Made by a program: the position numbers and the translations under genes. The notes beneath the pieces are model-generated. The model was given only the letters and a program-made list of their open reading frames with translations. It did no database searches and was not told the DNA's origin. A DNA stretch of 6,522 nucleotides from the NCBI GenBank assembly GCA_045640165.1, contig JAZUEK010000035.1, positions 1 through 6,522 on the forward strand, given 5' to 3'. The DNA is from RGIG426 sp045640165 (GTDB lineage: Bacteria; Bacillota; Clostridia; Oscillospirales; Acutalibacteraceae). Shown one piece after another: positions 1 to 5,803 of the stretch (its first letter is position 1; each line of letters opens with the position of its first letter).

Positions 1-1
1 C

Positions 2-1672
2 TGGACAAACCCGACCGAAGCGGTGGAAAACCCCGCGACCGTTATCGACAAAATCGAGATCCTTGATGCCGATGTGACCCCGTATATCGGCGAAAAAGCA
101 GGCGATTGGCTCGACTACACCCTCCCCGACAACTGCCACTATACGGTGGAGCGACAGTATTGGTACAACGAGGATATGGGAGACAGAATGGAATCGGATT
201 CCGTTTTTGAAGCGGGCTCGCGGTACGATGCCTTTTGGTATGTTCAGGCAGACGGCGGCTATACGTTCTCTACCGACACGGTGGTGACCATCAACGGCAC
301 GACCGACCTTGTGGATGTGACGTGGACGGAAATCGACGATGTAGACAGAACGGGTTTCTTTGTGTGGACAAAGTCGACCGAAGCGGTGGAGCCGATTGTG
401 ATTGACAAAATCGAAATCAACGGCTTCTGTGATGCGGTTGTCGGCGGCAAAGCGGGTGACTTTATTCACCTCACGCTTCCCGAGGATGCGCCGTATCATT
501 TTGATGGCGATCCGTGGTGGGTTGAAGATGCCGAAAATGAGGCATTGTCCTCCGGCGACATATTTGAAGCGGGCAAAGAATATACGCTTGGTGGTTGGCT
601 TGTTGCCGATGAGGGATACGTTTTTGCCGAAGACCCCGAAGTTCTCTTTAACGGCGGCGAGTATCCCGTTGATGAAGAATGGACAAAAAGAGATGACAGC
701 AACGCGGGCATTTTCCACATTTGGGACGAACCGAAAGAAGCGGTGGAGCCGATCGTTATCGACAAAATCGAAATCAACGGTTTCTGTGATGCGGTTGTCG
801 GCGGCAAAGCGGGCGACTATACAAACCTCACGCTTCCCGAAGATGCACCGTATCATATCAAAGAGGATAGTCCGTCTTGGGAACATAACAACAACGGCGC
901 ATTCTTGGAGGACGACGATGTGTTCGAAGCAGGGGAATCCTATACGCTCGGCTTCACGCTGATTGCCGACGCGGGATATATCTTCGCCGAGGATGCCGGA
1001 GTTTTCCTTAACGGCGGCGACGTTGGTGTGGATGAAAAATTCACAACAATAGACAGCGAAGATGCGGGCATTTTCTACGTTTGGAGCGAACCGAGAGAAG
1101 CGGTGGAGCCGATTGTGATTGACAAAATCGAAATTGACGATGCGGATGTAACCCCGTATATCGGCGGAAAAGCCAACGAGTATATCGACTATACGTTCTC
1201 GGGCGACTGCCACTTTACAACGGCAAGGCACGGTTGGTACGATAAGACGGATAAAAAGTGGGTAGACGGCGCTGACAACACCTTTATCGAAGGTCACGTC
1301 TACGAAGTGGGTTGGTGGTTGGATGCGGACAACGGCTATACTTTCTCGAAGAATCCCACCATCACCATCAACGGCGAGGAAAATATCGACTGGGAAGTAA
1401 CCTATATCGACAGCTCCAATGCCTCGCGCTTTTATGTGTGGACGGCGCAGACCGAAGCGGTGGAGCCGATCGAAAAACTCCTCGGTGATGCGAACGACGA
1501 CGGCGCGGTCAATATGAAAGACGTGCTGACGCTGCGCAAGATGCTCGCCGGCATGGAAATGGCCTACAATGCCGCCAATTCCGATGTGAACGAAGACGGC
1601 GATGTGAACATGAAGGATGTGCTGATGCTGCGCAAGTTCCTTGCAGGGCTGATCACGGAATTGGGCGCATAA
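2..1672 (+). CDS. Dockerin-bearing tandem-module surface protein, 5'-partial
   Basis: The reading frame is open to the left edge, so the GTG at position 23 is an internal valine (Thr-Glu-Ala-Val-Glu) and not a start. The true start and any signal peptide lie outside. The visible 556 residues hold four tandem modules of 119-120 residues (positions 41-1471), each with DKIEI near its start, a central FEAG/FIEG-x-x-Y motif, GYxF, then NG, and ending in W-x(4)-EAVEPI. The few residues before position 41 match the end of another module, so at least five exist. A type I dockerin follows (1481-1669) and the protein ends LGA. No catalytic domain is visible. Known of the family: dockerins bind cohesin modules of scaffoldins or cell-surface anchors through two calcium loops. 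Inferred: an extracellular, non-catalytic binding or spacer component. Transcription ends at the hairpin just downstream. The dockerin call is firm; the module function is unknown. Confidence 0.9.
   Translation, partial: WTNPTEAVENPATVIDKIEILDADVTPYIGEKAGDWLDYTLPDNCHYTVERQYWYNEDMGDRMESDSVFEAGSRYDAFWYVQADGGYTFSTDTVVTINGTTDLVDVTWTEIDDVDRTGFFVWTKSTEAVEPIVIDKIEINGFCDAVVGGKAGDFIHLTLPEDAPYHFDGDPWWVEDAENEALSSGDIFEAGKEYTLGGWLVADEGYVFAEDPEVLFNGGEYPVDEEWTKRDDSNAGIFHIWDEPKEAVEPIVIDKIEINGFCDAVVGGKAGDYTNLTLPEDAPYHIKEDSPSWEHNNNGAFLEDDDVFEAGESYTLGFTLIADAGYIFAEDAGVFLNGGDVGVDEKFTTIDSEDAGIFYVWSEPREAVEPIVIDKIEIDDADVTPYIGGKANEYIDYTFSGDCHFTTARHGWYDKTDKKWVDGADNTFIEGHVYEVGWWLDADNGYTFSKNPTITINGEENIDWEVTYIDSSNASRFYVWTAQTEAVEPIEKLLGDANDDGAVNMKDVLTLRKMLAGMEMAYNAANSDVNEDGDVNMKDVLMLRKFLAGLITELGA
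41..1471 (+). repeat. Four tandem ~119-residue modules (A-B-B-A)
   Basis: Module bounds are 41-397, 398-754, 755-1114 and 1115-1471 (357, 357, 360 and 357 bp), all in frame. Modules 1 and 4 resemble each other (DADVTPYIG near the start, TING late). Modules 2 and 3 form a second type (NGFCDAVVGGKAGD at the start, FNGG/LNGG and AGIF late). The start of module 2 and of module 3 is almost identical at the DNA level over roughly 60 bases, while their centres have diverged. The shared pattern of aromatic and Gly residues suggests a small all-beta fold. I do not recognise a named family with certainty; similar FEAGxxY...GYxF...NG repeats are common in clostridial surface proteins. Confidence 0.9.
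1481..1669 (+). other. Type I dockerin domain of the partial gene
   Basis: Two F-hand calcium loops are visible, DANDDGAVNMKD and DVNEDGDVNMKD. Both have acidic or Asn ligands at loop positions 1, 3, 5, 9 and 12 and Gly at 6. Each is followed by a helix with LRK. Loop positions 10-11, which set cohesin specificity in studied clostridial dockerins (Ser-Thr in Clostridium thermocellum), are Met-Lys in both halves, and the Arg-Lys pair after the loop is also repeated. Such internal symmetry is what permits two opposite binding orientations in known dockerins. Confidence 0.95.
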
Positions 1673-1683
1673 GCGAATACTAA

Positions 1684-1720
1684 AAAAGCGGCGGAGAGAA
1701 ATCTCCGCCGCTTTTGTTTT
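1684..1720. terminator. Strong, probably bidirectional intrinsic terminator
   Basis: A perfect 14-bp stem (1684-1697 with 1702-1715), including eight consecutive G-C rich pairs flanking GGCGGAGA, closes a GAAA loop. It is followed by T-rich sequence on the plus strand (TTTTGTTTT). A run of six A on the left arm (1682-1687) gives a T run on the minus strand. It lies 11 bases after the stop of the dockerin gene and 12 bases beyond the stop of the minus-strand small gene, so it can serve both. Confidence 0.92.
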
Positions 1721-1727
1721 ACTATTT

Positions 1728-1853
1728 TTAGTCGTCCTCGTCGTCATTCCATGAGGAGATGATGTGCAACTCGCCGGTCTCGAGGTCAATGGCGGCGTTG
1801 TCGCCCGACCGCGCCACCGCGTCCCAAAAACGGTACACGATCGGCAAAATCAT
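1728..1853 (-). CDS. Small acidic-tailed hypothetical protein, 41 residues
   Basis: On the minus strand an ATG at 1853 opens a 41-codon frame ending in TAA at 1728. The product starts MILPIVYRFWDAVARSG, has AIDLETGELHIISSW in the middle and ends NDDEDD. Support for a real gene: 35 of 41 codons end in G or C, as expected for coding sequence here; the frame fills the gap between two genes; its stop sits 12 bases from a hairpin that also works on this strand; a weak GAGG lies 9 bases before the ATG. A stop 11 codons upstream of the ATG limits any extension; a TTG at 1871 is an alternative start. The A-(x)n-IDLETGE-(x)n-IS pattern recalls, from memory, the start of UPF0158-type proteins (YLxxxTGEVxxIS), so this may be a stand-alone short relative or a truncated remnant. 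No function is assigned. Its start overlaps the promoter of the divergent Sel1 gene. Confidence 0.6.
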   Translation of the reverse strand: MILPIVYRFWDAVARSGDNAAIDLETGELHIISSWNDDEDD

Positions 1854-1855
1854 GG

Positions 1856-1884
1856 TTGTGATCCTCGGCAAAATATGGTATAAT
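1856..1884 (+). promoter_or_regulatory. Sigma-A type promoter for the Sel1-repeat gene
   Basis: TTGTGA (1856-1861) and a perfect TATAAT (1879-1884) are separated by exactly 17 bases. A TGG at 1876-1878 makes an extended -10. Transcription would start near 1891 and leave a leader of about 30 bases before the ATG. The -35 lies two bases outside the start codon of the minus-strand small gene. Confidence 0.85.
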
Positions 1885-1910
1885 CAGCGTATAGCGACAG
1901 ACGTAGAACG

Positions 1911-1917
1911 AAAGGAG
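1911..1917 (+). promoter_or_regulatory. Ribosome binding site AAAGGAG with two candidate starts
   Basis: AAAGGAG ends 4 bases before the ATG at 1922 and 7 bases before the ATG at 1925. The second spacing is closer to the usual optimum, so translation may begin at 1925, giving a product one Met shorter (271 residues). Confidence 0.7.
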
Positions 1918-1921
1918 ATTT

Positions 1922-2740
1922 ATGATGAACGCTTATGAGATTTTTGACGAGATCCAGGACGTGATCAACATTTTGGATGCAGACGAATGCCCGGAGATCC
2001 ACCACTATTTTGAGGAAATTATGAACAGCGACGAAACAGTTACGGAAGACCCGTACGAGATCGCCAACCGGCTGTTGCTGCTCGACCGAAACGAGCCGCT
2101 GCCGCCGGTCGTGCGCGAACTTATCATCGAGCTGTTTCAAACAGCGTTCGAGCGCGGCAACCCGGAAGCCATGAACGACCTCGGCGCCCTGTATTACGAC
2201 GGCAGCCGCGGATTTGAACTGGATTTCAAAAAAGCGGTGGAGTATTATGATATCGCGGCGCAAAACGGCAGCCGCCAAGCAGGGGAAAATCTCGGCTATT
2301 GCTACTATTACGGAAGAGACGTGCCGGTGGATTACGAAAAGGCGTTCCATTACTTTGCGCTCGGCGCGTTTGACGGACATCTGATCTCGCTGTATAAGAT
2401 CGGGGATATGTATCAAAACGGCTATTACGTCCAAAAAAACGAAACCGAGGCGTTTCATATCTACGACCATTGCGCGTCGTCAATGACCGAGGAATCGGCA
2501 AAATTCGTAGCGGGGCCGGTGTTTTTGCGCCTCGGAAAATGCTTTTTGAACGGCATCGGCACAAGGGCGGATGCCGAAACCGCGCTGATCTGCTATCAAA
2601 AGGCCGAGGTGTTTTTGTTCGATATGGTCAAGCACGGCGACAAGATGTATAAAAAGAGCCTGCAAACCGCGATCGACGGACAAGCGATGGCGCGCAAACA
2701 GCTTACGGACCATCTCGAGCAGGTCGAGTGGGGATTTTAA
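1922..2740 (+). CDS. Sel1-like repeat (SLR) protein
   Basis: The 272-residue product has no signal peptide or membrane segment and should be cytoplasmic. Residues 1-79 are an acidic helical N-terminal region that I do not recognise. Four Sel1-type alpha/alpha repeats follow at about 80-116, 117-152, 153-188 and 199-232, with the usual A-x-x-x-LGxxYxxG / DxxKAxxYYxxAAxxG pattern (for example NDLGALYYDG and KAVEYYDIAAQNG). The last repeat is slightly offset by a short insert, and a basic helical tail closes the protein. Known of the family: SLRs are TPR-like scaffolds for protein-protein contacts, in many unrelated pathways. The partner here cannot be read from the sequence. The gene has its own promoter and terminator, so it is monocistronic and not co-transcribed with either dockerin gene. 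The family call is firm; the role is unknown. Confidence 0.93.
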   Translation: MMNAYEIFDEIQDVINILDADECPEIHHYFEEIMNSDETVTEDPYEIANRLLLLDRNEPLPPVVRELIIELFQTAFERGNPEAMNDLGALYYDGSRGFELDFKKAVEYYDIAAQNGSRQAGENLGYCYYYGRDVPVDYEKAFHYFALGAFDGHLISLYKIGDMYQNGYYVQKNETEAFHIYDHCASSMTEESAKFVAGPVFLRLGKCFLNGIGTRADAETALICYQKAEVFLFDMVKHGDKMYKKSLQTAIDGQAMARKQLTDHLEQVEWGF

Positions 2741-2753
2741 GGCAACACGCAAA

Positions 2754-2792
2754 CCCCGCCCTTTCGATTTTCGGGAGGGTGGGGCTCTTTTT
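2754..2792 (+). terminator. Intrinsic terminator of the Sel1-repeat gene
   Basis: CCCCGCCCT (2754-2762) pairs with AGGGTGGGG (2776-2784) with one G-T wobble. The stem can be extended inward by weaker pairs, and it is followed by CTCTTTTTT. It begins 13 bases after the stop codon. Confidence 0.88.
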
Positions 2793-2804
2793 TCCTCGAA
2801 TGAC

Positions 2805-2833
2805 TTGCGCTTTTTGGCGCGGTATAGTATACT
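2805..2833 (+). promoter_or_regulatory. Promoter of the secreted dockerin gene
   Basis: TTGCGC (2805-2810) and TATACT (2828-2833) are spaced by 17 bases. An overlapping alternative -10, TATAGT, lies at 2823-2828. A short inverted repeat (GCGC at 2807-2810 and 2817-2820) spans the -35 end and the spacer; it is too short to call an operator. Confidence 0.72.
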
Positions 2834-2849
2834 GGAACTGATCTTTATA

Positions 2850-2855
2850 AAGGAG
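2850..2855 (+). promoter_or_regulatory. Ribosome binding site AAGGAG
   Basis: AAGGAG lies 8 bases before the ATG at 2864. This fixes that start, which also gives an intact signal peptide. Confidence 0.88.
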
Positions 2856-2863
2856 AGAATTTT

Positions 2864-5731
2864 ATGAAAAAGTTTTATCCGTTTTCCCGCTTGTTATCGG
2901 TGCTTCTTTCGGTCGCGCTGATGATGAGCCTGCTGCCCGTTTCGGGCATCGGTGTGTTTGCCGCGGAGGGCGACACATTAGTTCTTGATACGCCGATTTC
3001 CGTCTCGGTGGGTGATGGCGAGGTCGCGGATTTCACCTTTACCCCCGATGAAACCTGCAAATACACCTTCTATTCCTATGACACGTTTGACGATCCCTAC
3101 CTTGAGATTTTCAACGGGAGCACGAAGGTCGCGTTTAGAAACGATGACGGGTACAACAACAACTTCCTGCTGCACGTTGAGCTGACGGAGGACGTGACCT
3201 ATACGGTGAGAGCCCGCTGCTATAACCGTCAGGCGGGAAGCTACACCATGTTCGCGCAAAAAACGGTGAATGCGACCGGCATTGAATTCTCCTGCGATGC
3301 CTATACAACGTCGTTTGGCGTGCCCGTTGATCCGAAGGTGAACACGATCCCGAAGAATGCGTTTTTGGAGGGAGCCTGCACCCTTACCTTCGAGGACGAG
3401 GAGATCGTCGGCGAGAAGGACGGATGGGACGTGGCTGTGGCGATCGGCACCACGACGGTCACCGCGACCTGGGGTGAATTCACCGCTACGGCACAGGTGA
3501 CGGGCGAAGAGCCGACGGAGCTCCAACTCGGCACCACCGAAGGGACGCTGACCAAAGAGGTGACTGCGTTGGCAGACGCCGGCTGCAAGACGTACAGCTT
3601 TACGCCGGAGGAAACCGAGTCCTACGAGTTCTATTCTCTCTCGGAATACGATATTGACATGTACGTTTTCGACGAGGAGTTAAACGATCTTGAATGGAAT
3701 GACGACACCGACCTTATGTCCGAAAACGAGCACGATGTCTATTCCATAAACGAGTTGACCGCCGGCAAGACTTACTACTTTGCGTTGTACGTGTATGATA
3801 ACTTTGACATCCCTTACAGCGTTGTGCTGAACAAGGTGGTGGATCCCACCTCCCTCTCGATCGCCCAGGGAGAAGAAATCACCGTTTGTGTCGGTACGCC
3901 GGTGACGCTGCAATCCGTTTTAGGCCCGGAGGATGCGCGGTTCGTGGAGCGCTCCTGGAGCTGTGACAACACCGACGTGTTCGGTATGAGTGCCAGCGAG
4001 GATACTTACGCGGAATTTACGGCGAATCAGGTGGGTACCGCCGTTGTAACCGTCAAGACGGTGGACGACGACGTTGAGCTTACCGCCTCCTGCACCGTGA
4101 CGGTAACCGAAGCGCCGGCGCTCGAAGAGGACGTGCTGACCTCTGTTACCCAGCCGCTTGCCGGTCAGGACGCCACCTTCGGACTGTTCACCTTTACCCC
4201 CGAGGAGGACGGCAGCTACGTGGTTGCCGCCACAGGGTATAAGAAATCCGCTTGTGAGATGAACGTCAAAAACGGCGGCAGCGTCATTGCCGCGGGCGGC
4301 GGTCTCGGGGACTTTACGCTCGAATTTAACGCGACCGCCGGCGAGACCTGCCGTATTTTCAGCGTGGTTTACCCCGTCAGCGGCGACGAGCCGGAAGACT
4401 TCGAGATAATCGTCAAAAAATCTGTTTCCGCCACAGCGGTTTCCTTCGGTTATGACTCCTTTGTGGGGACTGTCGGCGACGTGCTGTATCTGAAACCGAT
4501 TTTCGAGCCGGAATTCTGTGCTCCCGAGAACTACTCGATCACAGCGGACAAGCCGGAACTGGTCGAACTTGACGATCCCTATATCTCCTTGAAAGAGGAA
4601 GGCACCGTGACGCTGACGGTGGAGTCCCAAAACGGGCTTACGGACACGATGGAGATTACCATTCTGCCTACCGCAACGATGGAGCTCAATACAGTATATG
4701 AGCTTCCCGGCTCGCCGCTGGTAGAGCGTTGCTTCCGTTACACGCCGGACGAGACCGCGACCTACTATTTCTCGTCCTACGGCGACGAGGATCCCGCCAT
4801 TGAACTGTGCACGGAAACGGAATTCGTTGCCGGCGATGACAACGGCGGCGAGAACGAAAACTTCCGTTTGGAGCAAGAACTGACTGCCGGCAAAGAGTAC
4901 GTGGTGTACGTGTATACGACGGGCAGCGAACAAACGGGCTTCCGCGTGCTGTTGTCCGATGATCCGGAGGCGAACGAGAATTCCGTGACAACCACCGATC
5001 TGGAGCCGACCGCGACCGCAACCGGCACCGAACCGACCGCTACGGCAACCGCAACCGGCACCGAGCCGACCGCGACCAACCCGCCTGTGGCCGAGCTGTT
5101 CGCAACGATCACCGCACCGGTTGCGGGCGAAAAACCCGATTATACCGCGATCGCCGGCGGGAGCGGATATACGTCTGAAGTGTACCCCTGGTATGTGGTT
5201 GACGGTGACGATTTCTCGCCTATCGTGGATGACACAACGGTGTTTGAAGCGGGCAAGAAATACGTAGCCGTTGTGTGGTTTGAACCTTTGGAGGGAATCC
5301 GGCTTTCCGAAGAGGCCACCGCCACCGTGAACGGAGTGAATGCCGAACTCTGGTCGTATATGTCCGGCGGAGCGAGGAGTTATTTTGTTATGTTTACCGT
5401 GCCGGAGGCACCGACCGCGACCGAACCGACCGCGACCGAGCCGACCGCGACCGAAACGCAACCGTCGGCGACCGAAACCAAGCCGTCGATTACCGTAACC
5501 GAGCCGACGACGACCAACACCGAAGCGCCGGTGGCATTCCTCGGTGACGCGGACGACGACGGCGCGGTCAATATGAAAGACGTGTTGACGCTGCGCAAAC
5601 AAATCGCCGATATGACGGTTTCCTGCAATTTGGAAAACGCGGATGTCAACGAAGATGGAGACGTCAATATGAAAGACGTGCTGATGCTGCGTAAGTTCCT
5701 TGCGAACATCATCGACAAATTAGGCGCGTAA
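2864..5731 (+). CDS. Secreted multi-modular dockerin protein with PPC-like and Ig-like modules
   Basis: This complete 955-residue protein begins with a clear signal peptide: MKKFYPFSR, a hydrophobic core to about residue 31, and a likely cut near VFA-AEG at 33-35. Four PPC-like beta-sandwich modules follow (about 39-134, 219-327, 420-519 and 604-700), each with F/Y-x-F/Y-T-P-[DE]-E early and L/A-T-A-G-x-x-Y late. Three Ig-like modules of the BIG2 type alternate with them (about 135-213, 328-416 and 520-602). Then come a Thr-Pro linker (709-741), one FEAGxxY module like those of the gene at 2-1672 (742-846), a second linker (850-891) and a type I dockerin (893-955). No catalytic domain or active-site motif is visible. 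Known: PPC and BIG2 modules usually act as accessory binding or spacer domains, and dockerins attach proteins to cohesins. Inferred: a non-catalytic subunit of a cohesin-based extracellular assembly that may bind polysaccharide or another surface. The ligand is unknown. It has its own promoter and terminator. Confidence 0.93.
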   Translation: MKKFYPFSRLLSVLLSVALMMSLLPVSGIGVFAAEGDTLVLDTPISVSVGDGEVADFTFTPDETCKYTFYSYDTFDDPYLEIFNGSTKVAFRNDDGYNNNFLLHVELTEDVTYTVRARCYNRQAGSYTMFAQKTVNATGIEFSCDAYTTSFGVPVDPKVNTIPKNAFLEGACTLTFEDEEIVGEKDGWDVAVAIGTTTVTATWGEFTATAQVTGEEPTELQLGTTEGTLTKEVTALADAGCKTYSFTPEETESYEFYSLSEYDIDMYVFDEELNDLEWNDDTDLMSENEHDVYSINELTAGKTYYFALYVYDNFDIPYSVVLNKVVDPTSLSIAQGEEITVCVGTPVTLQSVLGPEDARFVERSWSCDNTDVFGMSASEDTYAEFTANQVGTAVVTVKTVDDDVELTASCTVTVTEAPALEEDVLTSVTQPLAGQDATFGLFTFTPEEDGSYVVAATGYKKSACEMNVKNGGSVIAAGGGLGDFTLEFNATAGETCRIFSVVYPVSGDEPEDFEIIVKKSVSATAVSFGYDSFVGTVGDVLYLKPIFEPEFCAPENYSITADKPELVELDDPYISLKEEGTVTLTVESQNGLTDTMEITILPTATMELNTVYELPGSPLVERCFRYTPDETATYYFSSYGDEDPAIELCTETEFVAGDDNGGENENFRLEQELTAGKEYVVYVYTTGSEQTGFRVLLSDDPEANENSVTTTDLEPTATATGTEPTATATATGTEPTATNPPVAELFATITAPVAGEKPDYTAIAGGSGYTSEVYPWYVVDGDDFSPIVDDTTVFEAGKKYVAVVWFEPLEGIRLSEEATATVNGVNAELWSYMSGGARSYFVMFTVPEAPTATEPTATEPTATETQPSATETKPSITVTEPTTTNTEAPVAFLGDADDDGAVNMKDVLTLRKQIADMTVSCNLENADVNEDGDVNMKDVLMLRKFLANIIDKLGA
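2978..4963 (+). repeat. Alternating PPC-like (x4) and Ig-like (x3) modules
   Basis: PPC-like modules lie at about 2978-3265, 3518-3844, 4121-4420 and 4673-4963; Ig-like modules fill 3266-3502, 3845-4111 and 4421-4669. The PPC copies share FTFTPDET, YSFTPEET, FTFTPEED and FRYTPDET at the same point and LTEDVTY, LTAGKTY, ATAGETC and LTAGKEY later. The Ig copies each begin with V-[ND/DP/SA]-x-T/S-[GLA]-[IV]-x-[FI]. At DNA level the copies are well diverged, so this is an old duplication of a two-module unit. Confidence 0.75.
5003..5080 (+). repeat. Thr-Pro linker repeat (first linker)
   Basis: Degenerate in-frame repeats encode EPTATATGTEPTATATATG-type sequence. Two copies of a roughly 24-base unit (GCAACCGGCACCGA followed by A/G and CCGACCGC) are nearly identical. 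Flexible Thr/Pro linkers of this sort join modules in cellulosomal proteins and are often O-glycosylated. Confidence 0.85.
5087..5401 (+). other. Single FEAGxxY module shared with the upstream dockerin gene
   Basis: Residues 742-846 show an I-x-A-P-V-A-G start, a PWYVVDG segment, TVFEAGKKY, TVNG and YFVMFTV in the same order and spacing as the tandem modules at 41-1471. Identity is low outside these motifs, so this is family membership and not a recent copy. Confidence 0.75.
5411..5455 (+). repeat. Three perfect 15-bp tandem copies (second linker)
   Basis: The unit CCGACCGCGACCGA plus A/G occurs at 5411-5425, 5426-5440 and 5441-5455. It encodes PTATE three times, and looser copies continue to about 5516. 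The copies are in frame, so slippage would change linker length in steps of five residues without breaking the gene. Confidence 0.9.
5540..5728 (+). other. Type I dockerin domain of the secreted gene
   Basis: The loops DADDDGAVNMKD and DVNEDGDVNMKD differ from those of the upstream gene at one position. Loop positions 10-11 (Met-Lys) and the following Arg-Lys are the same in both halves and in both proteins. The two halves also share an exact 18-base stretch (5567-5584 and 5663-5680), which is not so in the upstream gene's dockerin. Confidence 0.95.
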
Positions 5732-5741
5732 GTAAATACAC

Positions 5742-5775
5742 AAAAAGCGGCGGAGATTGTTCTCCGCCTCTTTTT
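5742..5775. terminator. Bidirectional terminator between convergent genes
   Basis: GGCGGAGA (5749-5756) pairs with TCTCCGCC (5761-5768) around a TTGT loop. One C-T mismatch (5748/5769) interrupts the stem before it continues as G-C and A-T pairs (5742-5747 with 5770-5775). Plus-strand T runs follow for the secreted dockerin gene, which stops 10 bases upstream. The A run at 5742-5746 gives a T run for the minus-strand gene that stops at 5804. Confidence 0.88.
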
Positions 5776-5803
5776 TGTTTATGCGATTTTATGCGTGGGG
5801 GTT

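Noticed and set aside
23..25. GTG as start codon of the first gene
   Set aside because: The frame is open upstream, there is no ribosome binding site, and the codon aligns with an internal valine of EAVE in every module junction.
402..962. Plus-strand +1-type open frame inside the tandem modules
   Set aside because: It is Lys/Arg/Ser-rich and is open only because the modules repeat at DNA level. The dockerin frame accounts for this region.
41..1471. Possible CRISPR array or mobile repeat
   Set aside because: The period is about 357 bases, the repeats are coding and in frame, and there are no short conserved repeats with unique spacers.
1850..2470. Minus-strand open frame of 206 codons opposite the Sel1 gene
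   Set aside because: It is antisense to clear Sel1 repeats, has no ribosome binding site of note and gives no recognisable protein.
2807..2820. Inverted repeat in the promoter of the secreted dockerin gene as an operator
   Set aside because: The arms are only four bases long (GCGC), which is expected by chance in this base composition.
3920..5602. Long minus-strand open frame of 560 codons opposite the secreted dockerin gene
   Set aside because: Its product is Arg/Gly/His-rich low-complexity sequence with no domain, and it lies wholly antisense to a well-supported gene. It arises from the GC-rich third positions and the Thr-Pro linker repeats.
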